5,383 nt of DNA from an uncultured Clostridia bacterium. GTDB lineage: Bacteria > Bacillota > Clostridia > Christensenellales > Borkfalkiaceae. The notes beneath the pieces were generated by a model. It saw only the letters and a program-made list of their open reading frames with translations, was not told the DNA's origin and did not search any database. A program made the translations under genes and the position numbers. Position 1 is the first letter of the stretch, and each line of letters starts with the position of its first letter. Location: assembly GCA_947589585.1 (NCBI GenBank), contig CANQCA010000079.1, positions 1 through 5,383 of the forward strand, in the 5' to 3' direction. Positions 1-4,684 of this stretch are shown here, in pieces.

Positions 1-69
1 GGGTGAAGTGATTCGAACACCCGAATGACGGAGTCAGAGTCCGTTGCCTTACCGCTTGGCGACACCCCA
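1..69 (-). tRNA. tRNA-Gln (anticodon CUG), 3' end cut by window edge
   Basis: Read on the minus strand, the gene starts with TGGGGTG at 69-63, followed by a D-arm with CCAAGCGGTAAGGC. The anticodon stem is ACGGA/TCCGT around the loop CTCTGAC, giving anticodon CTG, which reads the glutamine codon CAG. The T-arm carries TTCGAAT closed by GGGTG/CACTT, including two G-U pairs. The start with T and the weak first acceptor pair resemble bacterial glutamine tRNAs. The 3' acceptor strand stops at CACCC at position 1, so the last acceptor bases, the discriminator and any encoded CCA lie outside the window. Identity rests on the cloverleaf and anticodon and is quite secure. Confidence 0.93.
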
Positions 70-80
70 ATGTCATTCTT

Positions 81-109
81 ATTTTATCAAACCTTACGCG
101 ATTTATCAA
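81..109 (-). promoter_or_regulatory. Promoter of the tRNA-Gln gene
   Basis: On the minus strand a -35 box TTGATA (109-104) and a -10 box TAAAAT (86-81) are separated by exactly 17 bp. The -10 is preceded by TGA, giving an extended -10. The tRNA 5' end lies 11 nt downstream of the -10, which would leave a leader of only a few nucleotides, as is usual for tRNA transcripts. This indicates that the tRNA has its own promoter, although further tRNAs could follow outside the window. Confidence 0.75.
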
Positions 110-228
110 GCGTTTTTCTGCACTTTTTCAAAATTTCCGCAAAGTTTTTCTTATTTTCTCTCTTTGGCAGAGGGGGAGGGCTTTCCCGGCCGAAAGGGAG
201 AGGGGCGCCCGATCGTCACCCCATATCC

Positions 229-247
229 CGGACATGGGTGGGGGGAA
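229..247. repeat. 19-bp direct repeat, copy 1
   Basis: The sequence CGGACATGGGTGGGGGGAA is identical to the copy at 316-334. It lies 27 bp after a GGGGCGCCCG motif that also has a counterpart before the second copy. The function is unknown. Confidence 0.85.
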
Positions 248-315
248 ATTGCTAAAGTGCCTGCTTTGGTCGCCAAAATGAGGCTGGGGCGCTCGCTTCC
301 TTTTAATTTCCATGG

Positions 316-334
316 CGGACATGGGTGGGGGGAA
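316..334. repeat. 19-bp direct repeat, copy 2
   Basis: Exact second copy of the repeat at 229-247, in the same orientation and 87 bp further on. The flanks are only loosely similar (GGGGCGCTCG 30 bp upstream), so this looks like an old duplication or a modular repeat rather than a recent tandem copy. Confidence 0.85.
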
Positions 335-344
335 TTCGTTCTCA

Positions 345-374
345 GCGCCTTCATTTCTTTTGAAGATGAAGCGC
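345..374. repeat. Bulged inverted repeat (hairpin) upstream of the protease-like gene
   Basis: GCGC-c-TTCAT-TTC pairs with GAA-g-ATGAA-GCGC around a TTTT loop. This gives 12 base pairs with one bulged base on each arm. It ends 19 bp before the putative -35 box of the plus-strand promoter. No T-tract follows on either strand, so it does not look like an intrinsic terminator. It may belong to the repeat element or act as a protein-binding site; the sequence does not decide between these. Confidence 0.5.
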
Positions 375-393
375 GCAGGCGGGGCAAATTTGC

Positions 394-422
394 TTGGATA
401 AATTTTTCCGATGTGATATAAT
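394..422 (+). promoter_or_regulatory. Promoter of the HELSH membrane protein gene
   Basis: A perfect -10 hexamer TATAAT (417-422) is preceded by TGA, an extended -10. A weak -35 candidate TTGGAT (394-399) lies at the ideal 17-bp spacing. Transcription would start near 429, leaving a short leader of roughly 28 nt with the ribosome binding site. Confidence 0.7.
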
Positions 423-438
423 AGGGGCGAAACCACAA

Positions 439-450
439 AAGGAGAAGGAG
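439..450 (+). promoter_or_regulatory. Ribosome binding site fixing the start at 457
   Basis: AAGGAGAAGGAG carries two overlapping Shine-Dalgarno cores. The second, AAGGAG at 445-450, sits 6 nt before the ATG at 457. The frame stays open upstream to a TTG at 394, but that codon lies inside the promoter, so 457 is the start. Confidence 0.85.
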
Positions 451-456
451 ACGAAT

Positions 457-1236
457 ATGGAAATTCTCACAGGTTTTCTCTTGCAGGTCGTGCTGCTTTT
501 CGGGCCGATCCTGCTCTTCGGGTACCTCATTTATCTCTGCAATAAGCACTTCTATGCGAATTTCGGGCAGCAAAGCAGGGCGGTTTGTTATGCGACGGGC
601 TTTATCGGGACGCCCATCCACGAGCTCTCTCACGCGATCATGTGTCTTCTCTTCGGGCACAAGATCGTGAAGATCAAATTCTTTCAGGTGGGGGCGGAAG
701 ACGGCACGCTCGGCTACGTGCTTCACACCTACAATAGGCGGAATATCTATCAGCGGATCGGGAACTTCTTCATCGGGGTGGCGCCCATCCTTGTGATCTC
801 GGCGCTCCTCTATCTCATCGCGTGGCTCCTGATGCCCGCCATGGTCACGGAAATGACGGGGCATATTCAGGGCGCTTCCATTTCCGAAGGCTTCGGCCCG
901 GCGGTAAAGGGGTTTTTCTCGGCGATCGGAAGCTTCTTCACCTATGCGACGACGTGGCAGTGGTGGGCGTTTATCGGGATCGGGATGTTCCTTGCCCTGC
1001 ATATGACGCTCAGCGGCGCAGACATCAAGGGGGCGCTCAGCGGGCTTGCCCTCGTCCTCTTGCTCTTTTTGATCGTCGACGTCATCCTCTACTTTGTTGC
1101 GGCATCCATGCTCGATACCTTCACGGCGTGGCTCATGAGTGCGGCGGGCTACATGCTTTGCTTCTTCACCCTCGCCCTCATCATCGACCTTATCGCCCTC
1201 TTCTTGTCCTTTATTTACCGCGCCATCAGGCACTGA
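457..1236 (+). CDS. HELSH-motif integral membrane protein, probable M50-like metallopeptidase
   Basis: A 259-residue, very hydrophobic protein with about six predicted membrane segments (roughly residues 8-27, 41-65, 103-125, 166-183, 194-216 and 228-254). GTPIHELSHAI at residues 51-61 contains HExxH (His55, Glu56, His59) inside a hydrophobic helix, as in intramembrane zinc proteases of the site-2/M50 type. The classical M50 third-ligand motif (NxxPxxPLDG) is absent. Instead LHMTLSGADIKGALSG (181-196) offers Asp189 as a possible third zinc ligand; this is inference. There is no PDZ domain or long soluble domain. The substrate is unknown. The gene stands alone, with its own promoter and terminator, between a tRNA and the convergent polyamine operon, so its neighbours give no functional hint. 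A non-proteolytic role cannot be excluded. I recognise the motif, not a named gene. Confidence 0.85.
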   Translation: MEILTGFLLQVVLLFGPILLFGYLIYLCNKHFYANFGQQSRAVCYATGFIGTPIHELSHAIMCLLFGHKIVKIKFFQVGAEDGTLGYVLHTYNRRNIYQRIGNFFIGVAPILVISALLYLIAWLLMPAMVTEMTGHIQGASISEGFGPAVKGFFSAIGSFFTYATTWQWWAFIGIGMFLALHMTLSGADIKGALSGLALVLLLFLIVDVILYFVAASMLDTFTAWLMSAAGYMLCFFTLALIIDLIALFLSFIYRAIRH

Positions 1237-1252
1237 GAAGTTAAAAAAGAAT

Positions 1253-1283
1253 CCGCAGTCGGGTGATCCGGCCGCGGTTTTTT
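1253..1283 (+). terminator. Rho-independent terminator, possibly bidirectional
   Basis: CCGC-A-GTCGG pairs with CCGGC-C-GCGG around the loop GTGAT (1253-1277), with one A-C mismatch and one G-U pair. TTTTTT follows at 1278-1283. It begins 16 bp after the stop codon of the protease-like gene. Six A residues at 1243-1248 lie on the other side, four bases from the stem, so the same hairpin could also stop minus-strand transcripts leaving nspC. Confidence 0.85.
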
Positions 1284-1293
1284 CTTGAATTCG

Positions 1294-1320
1294 TTAGAAA
1301 ATAGAAGCCTCGGAAAGGCT
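1294..1320 (-). terminator. Candidate terminator of the polyamine operon
   Basis: Read on the minus strand, AGCCT and AGGCT (1320-1306) form a 5-bp stem around TTCCG, followed by the U-rich stretch TCTATTTTCTA. The stem is short, so this is a moderate candidate. It lies between the hairpin next to the nspC stop codon and the shared terminator at 1253-1283. Confidence 0.5.
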
Positions 1321-1331
1321 CAGGATGAAAG

Positions 1332-1352
1332 CGGCTGCGGTTCTTGCAGCCG
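1332..1352 (-). terminator. Stable hairpin directly after nspC
   Basis: CGGCTGC and GCAGCCG form a perfect 7-bp stem with a 7-nt loop, starting 2 nt after the nspC stop codon on the minus strand. The following CTTTCATCC is a poor T-tract. It may be a weak terminator or a 3' end stabiliser working with the next hairpin at 1306-1320. Confidence 0.5.
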
Positions 1353-1353
1353 G

Positions 1354-2547
1354 TTAGCCGAGACGGGATTTGAAGTCGCCGTAGCCGAACCGGGTGAGGG
1401 GGGTGAGGGAGCCGTCCAAAGCCCGCTTCCAAATATCCGGCAGGGGCATGCCGTTGAAGGTGTTCGTCTTGCAAGTCGTGTAGATCGCCATGTCGCCGAA
1501 GATGAGCATGTCCCCGATGCGAAGCGGCTCGGGAAAGCGATAGTCACCGATGATATCGCCCGCAAGGCAGGTGGGACCCGCCAAACGATAGCAAAACGCG
1601 CCCTTCTCGTCCGTGCCGAAGAGCGGGGGCGTATAGGGCATCTCGATGACGTCGGGCATGTGGCAGGCGGCGCTCGCATTGAGAATGGCGATCTTGTCCT
1701 CGCCGTTTTGCACGATGTCGAGGACGCGCGCAAGGAGCAAGCCCGCGTTCAGGGCGACCGCCTCCCCGGGTTCGAGATACACTTCGAGCCCGTATTTTTT
1801 TTGCACATTTCTTACGATCTCTACAAGCCGTGCGGTGTCGTAGCCCTGCCTCGTGATATGGTGCCCGCCGCCCATGTTGAGCCACTTCATGCGGGGCAGG
1901 ACATCCGAAAATTTCGCCTCCACCGCGGACATGGTAGCCTCCAATGCGTCCGCGTCCTGTTCACAGAGGGTGTGGAAATGCAACCCGTCGAAAAGCGAAA
2001 TGAGCTCCGCCGTCATCTCCCTTTCGAAGACGGCGCGCGTTGTGCCGAGGCGGGAGCGGGGCGCGCAGGGGTCGTAGATTTCGTGCCCTTCCTGCGTGGA
2101 GCACTCGGGGTTGATGCGAAGGCCGATTTCCTTTCCCGCGTCCTTCGCCCGCTTCCCGTATTTTTTGAGCTGAGCGGGGGAGTTGAACACAATGTGGTCG
2201 GCATAGGCGAGAAGTTCTTCAAACGTCTCCTCCCGGTAGGCGCATGAGAAGACGTGCACCTCGCTACCCGGCATCTCCTCCCGCCCGAGGCGAGCTTCAT
2301 ATAGTCCGCTCGCCTCCGTTCCCGCAAGATAATTTGCGAGAAGGGGATAGAACGCAAAGTTGGAAAACGCCTTCTGTGCGAGCAAAATTTTGCAGTTTGC
2401 CTCGCGTGCGACGGAGGCTAAAATTTCGCCGTTTCTTACAAGGCTTTTTTCATCAATGATGAAAGACGGGGTAGGCATGTCCGCGAATAGGGCGTTCGGA
2501 TCGCTGCCTTCGAGCATCGCAAAGGGCGGGCGTGGATCGCGCTTCAT
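1354..2547 (-). CDS. nspC: Carboxynorspermidine/carboxyspermidine decarboxylase
   Basis: A 397-residue PLP enzyme of the alanine-racemase-fold (fold III) decarboxylases. It removes CO2 from carboxyspermidine or carboxynorspermidine to give spermidine or norspermidine in the cytoplasm. Visible marks are LLAQKAF with the PLP lysine Lys59, HFHTLCE (190-196), NMGGGHH (224-230), EPGEAV (259-264), CHMPDVIEMPY (295-305) and GPTCLAGD (324-331) with the probable active-site Cys327. The CHMPDV and GPTCLAGD segments are typical of NspC rather than of diaminopimelate or ornithine decarboxylase. It is the last gene of the operon. The start is ambiguous: ATG at 2547 shares one base with the upstream stop codon (TGATG), whereas GTG at 2550 would add one residue and overlap by four. 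I chose the ATG because GGTGA at 2556-2552 is closer to a workable spacing for it. Met11 is a further possible start. Whether the product is spermidine or norspermidine cannot be read from the sequence. Confidence 0.95.
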   Translation of the reverse strand: MKRDPRPPFAMLEGSDPNALFADMPTPSFIIDEKSLVRNGEILASVAREANCKILLAQKAFSNFAFYPLLANYLAGTEASGLYEARLGREEMPGSEVHVFSCAYREETFEELLAYADHIVFNSPAQLKKYGKRAKDAGKEIGLRINPECSTQEGHEIYDPCAPRSRLGTTRAVFEREMTAELISLFDGLHFHTLCEQDADALEATMSAVEAKFSDVLPRMKWLNMGGGHHITRQGYDTARLVEIVRNVQKKYGLEVYLEPGEAVALNAGLLLARVLDIVQNGEDKIAILNASAACHMPDVIEMPYTPPLFGTDEKGAFCYRLAGPTCLAGDIIGDYRFPEPLRIGDMLIFGDMAIYTTCKTNTFNGMPLPDIWKRALDGSLTPLTRFGYGDFKSRLG

Positions 2548-2556
2548 CACTTCACC
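2545..2556 (-). promoter_or_regulatory. Translational-coupling junction, dehydrogenase stop / nspC start
   Basis: The minus strand reads GGTGAAGTGATGAAG. The dehydrogenase TGA (2549-2547) overlaps both the GTG (2550-2548) and the ATG (2547-2545) start codons of nspC. The Shine-Dalgarno is only a partial GGTGA with a short 4-nt gap to the ATG, which suggests that nspC translation depends on ribosomes finishing the upstream gene. Confidence 0.6.
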
Positions 2557-3806
2557 AAGACGGGCTCACGGCTCTCTTTTTTGGGAAGGCCGTATTTTTC
2601 GAGGGCGTCGAGGAAGGGATCGGGGTCGAACTCTTCGACGGTGTGCACGCCCTTTTGCGTCCATTTTCCCGAAAGAAGCATGAGCGCGCCGCACATGGCG
2701 GGAACGCCCGTCGTATAGCTGATCGCCTGGCTCTTCACTTCTTTATAGCATTCCTGATGGTCGCAGATGTTGTAGATATAATAGGTTTTCTCCTTGCCGT
2801 CCTTCTTCCCCGTGAAGATGCAGCCGATGTTGGTCTTGCCGTGGGTGCGCGGGCCGAGGCTGGCGGGATCGGGCAAGAGTGCCTTCAAGAATTTGATGGG
2901 AACGATCTCCTTCCCCTCAAATAAGACGGGGGTGGTGGAGAGCATGCCGACGTTTTCGAGGCACTTCATGTGGGTGAGGTAGCTCTGCCCGAAGGTCATG
3001 AAGAAGCGGATGCGCCTTGCCTCGGGGATATTTTCGGCGAGCGATTCGATCTCCTCGTGGTGGAGAAGGTACATATCCTTCATGCCGACGCCGTCGAAGT
3101 CGTACTCGCGCTTTATACTCATCGCGGGGATCTCCACCCAATGGCCGTCCTCGAAGTAGCTCCCCGGGGCGGAGACTTCGCGCAGGTTCACCTCGGGGTT
3201 GAAGTTGGTCGCGAAGGGGTAGCCGTGGTCGCCGCCGTTGCAGTCGAGAATGTCGATGGTGTCGATGGTGTCGAACTCATGCTTCTTCGCATAGGCGCAG
3301 TACGCCTGCGTGACGCCGGGGTCGAACCCGCAGCCGAGGAGAGCTATAAGGCCCGCTTTTTCGAACTTCTCGCGATATGCCCACTGCCAGCTATAGTCAA
3401 AATACGCCGAGAAACCCTTCTCTTTGCAGCGTTTTTCGTAAATTTTCCGCCATGCGGGGTCGTCGGTGTCCTCGGGCTCATAGTTGGCGGTGTCCATGTA
3501 GTTGACGCCGCAGGCGAGGCAGGCGTCCATGATCGTGAGGTCCTGATAGGGAAGGGCGATATTCATCACGAGGTCGGGTTTATAAGACTTTATGAGGGAA
3601 GTGAGCTCCTCGACGCTGTCCGCGTTCACCTTCGCCGTCGTGATTTTCGTGGAAGTGGTGGGGGCAAGCTCCGCGGCAAGGGCGTCGCATTTCGCCTTCG
3701 TCCTGCTTGCAATACAGATCTCAGAGAAGACCTCGGGAACATTGCAACATTTTCTGATGGCGACGGACGCAACGCCGCCGCAGCCGATGATAAGCACTCT
3801 GCTCAT
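2547..3806 (-). CDS. Carboxynorspermidine/carboxyspermidine dehydrogenase (synthase)
   Basis: A 419-residue protein of the saccharopine dehydrogenase (Lys1-like) family. It reductively condenses aspartate beta-semialdehyde with putrescine (or diaminopropane) to give carboxyspermidine (or carboxynorspermidine), the substrate of the next gene product. The N-terminus is a Rossmann fold, VLIIGCGGVAS (4-14). ASRT (33-36) after the second strand, with Arg35, suggests NADPH use. LLGCGFDPGVTQAY (156-169), DCNGGDHGYPFATNFNPE (188-205) and YTTGVPAM (364-371) match the polyamine branch rather than true lysine-pathway enzymes, and nspC directly downstream supports this. The start ATG at 3806 is set by AGGAG 7 nt upstream. 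A short 9-bp tandem repeat near 3248-3270 encodes an alternating Asp-Thr-Ile stretch (residues 179-185). The diamine accepted, possibly even agmatine, is not settled by the sequence. Confidence 0.95.
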   Translation of the reverse strand: MSRVLIIGCGGVASVAIRKCCNVPEVFSEICIASRTKAKCDALAAELAPTTSTKITTAKVNADSVEELTSLIKSYKPDLVMNIALPYQDLTIMDACLACGVNYMDTANYEPEDTDDPAWRKIYEKRCKEKGFSAYFDYSWQWAYREKFEKAGLIALLGCGFDPGVTQAYCAYAKKHEFDTIDTIDILDCNGGDHGYPFATNFNPEVNLREVSAPGSYFEDGHWVEIPAMSIKREYDFDGVGMKDMYLLHHEEIESLAENIPEARRIRFFMTFGQSYLTHMKCLENVGMLSTTPVLFEGKEIVPIKFLKALLPDPASLGPRTHGKTNIGCIFTGKKDGKEKTYYIYNICDHQECYKEVKSQAISYTTGVPAMCGALMLLSGKWTQKGVHTVEEFDPDPFLDALEKYGLPKKESREPVLVK

Positions 3807-3818
3807 GACATTCTCCTA
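3804..3818 (-). promoter_or_regulatory. Shine-Dalgarno containing the speB stop codon
   Basis: The minus strand reads TAGGAGAATGTCATG. The speB stop codon TAG (3818-3816) forms the first bases of the AGGAG ribosome binding site of the dehydrogenase gene, 7 nt before its ATG. Termination of speB therefore takes place on the initiation site of the next gene, which favours coupled translation. Confidence 0.8.
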
Positions 3819-4673
3819 TTTTCCAAGCGCGAGGATGAGCTCGCGCGCGATTTTGCATGCCGTCGCCGTTGAGACGCCGCTTGTATCCAGCATGGGGGCA
3901 AGTTCGTTGAGATCCGCCCCGACGACATTTGCATTTGCGCACACCGTACAAATGGCGGAAAGGAGGGCGGAAAAGCTCACGCCGCCCGCCTCGGGGGTAC
4001 CCGTGCCCGCGAACGCGCCCGGGTCGAGGCAGTCGAGGTCGATGGTGAGATAGACGGGCGTATTGCTTTTTTGAAGCGTCTTTACAAGCGTTTCCAGCCC
4101 GTCGAAGTTGAAGGGGTGGAGGTCGGTGTGCGCCTTTGCAAATTCGAACTCCGCCTTATCCCCGCTGCGGATGCAGAACTGATGGATCTTCCCGTCGCCG
4201 ATAAGGTCGTGGCAGCGGCGCATGACGCAGGCGTGGGAGAGCTTCGCCCCGAGATAGTCGTCTCGAAGATCGCAGTGCGCATCGAATTGGATGACGTGCA
4301 CCTCGGGATATTTTTTGAAGACCGCACGGAAGGCGCCGAGCGTCACCAAATGCTCCCCGCCGAGAAGAAGGGGGAATTTCCCGCTTGCGAGAATTTCCTC
4401 CGCCCGCTTTCCGATTTGCGTAAGGGTAATACTCGCATCGCCGATGCAAAGCTCTAAATCTCCGCTGTCGAAGACGCTGAAGTCCAAAAGATCTTTATTT
4501 TGATAGGGGCTGTAAGTTTCCAGACCGAAGCTCTCGTGGCGTATGGCGGAGGGGCCGAAGCGTGCGCCCGGGCGGAAGCTCGTCGTCGAATCGAAGGGGG
4601 CGCCGTAGAGGACGATATCCGCCTTCTCAAAGGCGGCGTCACAGCCCAAAAAGTTCTCGATATTTTGCTTCAT
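3816..4673 (-). CDS. speB: Agmatinase-family ureohydrolase
   Basis: A 285-residue binuclear-manganese hydrolase of the arginase/agmatinase family. The usual reaction is agmatine to putrescine plus urea. Metal-binding motifs are complete: GGEH (His108), DAHCD (Asp131, His133, Asp135) and DLDCLDP (Asp212, Asp214). KLSHACVMRR (144-153) carries the second-shell His147, and FAGTGTPEAGG (221-231) with Glu228 follows the agmatinase pattern. GAPFDSTTSFRPGARFGP (24-41) is the usual N-terminal block. The start is taken as ATG 4673, 7 nt after GAGG; a GTG three bases earlier is possible. The gene lies between speE and the dehydrogenase with one-base and 9-bp junctions, so it surely serves polyamine synthesis. 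Some close relatives hydrolyse N1-aminopropylagmatine to spermidine instead of agmatine, and the sequence does not exclude that here. An arginase or guanidinobutyrase role is less likely in this context. Confidence 0.93.
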   Translation of the reverse strand: MKQNIENFLGCDAAFEKADIVLYGAPFDSTTSFRPGARFGPSAIRHESFGLETYSPYQNKDLLDFSVFDSGDLELCIGDASITLTQIGKRAEEILASGKFPLLLGGEHLVTLGAFRAVFKKYPEVHVIQFDAHCDLRDDYLGAKLSHACVMRRCHDLIGDGKIHQFCIRSGDKAEFEFAKAHTDLHPFNFDGLETLVKTLQKSNTPVYLTIDLDCLDPGAFAGTGTPEAGGVSFSALLSAICTVCANANVVGADLNELAPMLDTSGVSTATACKIARELILALGK

Positions 4674-4684
4674 CACTCCACCTC
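4671..4684 (-). promoter_or_regulatory. Translational-coupling junction, speE stop / speB start
   Basis: The minus strand reads GAGGTGGAGTGATG. GAGG (4684-4681) lies 7 nt before the speB ATG, and the speE TGA (4675-4673) overlaps the ATG by one base and the alternative GTG by two. The same GTGATGAAGC string recurs at the dehydrogenase/nspC junction. Confidence 0.7.

Larger units (their letters stand above)
110..393. other. Gene-free, G-rich, repeat-bearing spacer
   Basis: This stretch lies between the divergent tRNA and protease-like promoters. Open frames cross it on both strands, but none has a ribosome binding site or a recognisable protein. It contains T-rich DNA (110-160), a purine-rich block with four G-runs (172-205), two identical 19-bp repeats (229-247 and 316-334) and a bulged hairpin (345-374). 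The motif GGGGCGC(C/T)CG occurs at 202-211 and again at 286-295, so the two halves look like a decayed duplication with a period of about 84-87 bp. The likeliest reading is a non-coding repeated intergenic element, but that is inference. Confidence 0.6.

Noticed and set aside
1..69. tRNA-adjacent integration site for a mobile element
   Set aside because: No integrase, no second copy of the tRNA end and no other mobile gene is visible in the window.
229..334. Possible short CRISPR array from the two 19-bp repeats
   Set aside because: Only two copies, the repeat is short and very G-rich, the 68-bp gap is too long for a spacer, and no cas genes are present.
128..436. Minus-strand open frame of 102 codons in the spacer, with a repeated Pro-Pro-Pro-Met-Ser
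   Set aside because: The peptide repeat simply reflects the 19-bp DNA repeat. There is no start signal or family resemblance, so I treat the region as non-coding.
151..1233. Long minus-strand open frame of 360 codons opposite the membrane protein gene
   Set aside because: It is antisense to a gene with a clear promoter, ribosome binding site and HELSH motif. Its product is a low-complexity, charge-rich sequence typical of a shadow frame in GC-rich DNA.
1285..2247. Plus-strand open frame of 320 codons
   Set aside because: It lies antisense to nspC, whose catalytic motifs are complete. There is no recognisable domain and no good ribosome binding site.
1354..2547. Annotation as diaminopimelate decarboxylase (lysA)
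   Set aside because: The same fold, but the CHMPDVIEMPY and GPTCLAGD segments and the neighbouring dehydrogenase fit carboxynorspermidine decarboxylase better.
2547..3806. Annotation as saccharopine dehydrogenase of lysine metabolism
   Set aside because: The family is shared, but the GGDHG...FATNFNPE segment and the nspC and speB neighbours point to the polyamine enzyme.
2970..3872. Plus-strand open frame of 300 codons
   Set aside because: Antisense to the dehydrogenase gene, with no recognisable motif; explained by GC-rich codon use on the other strand.
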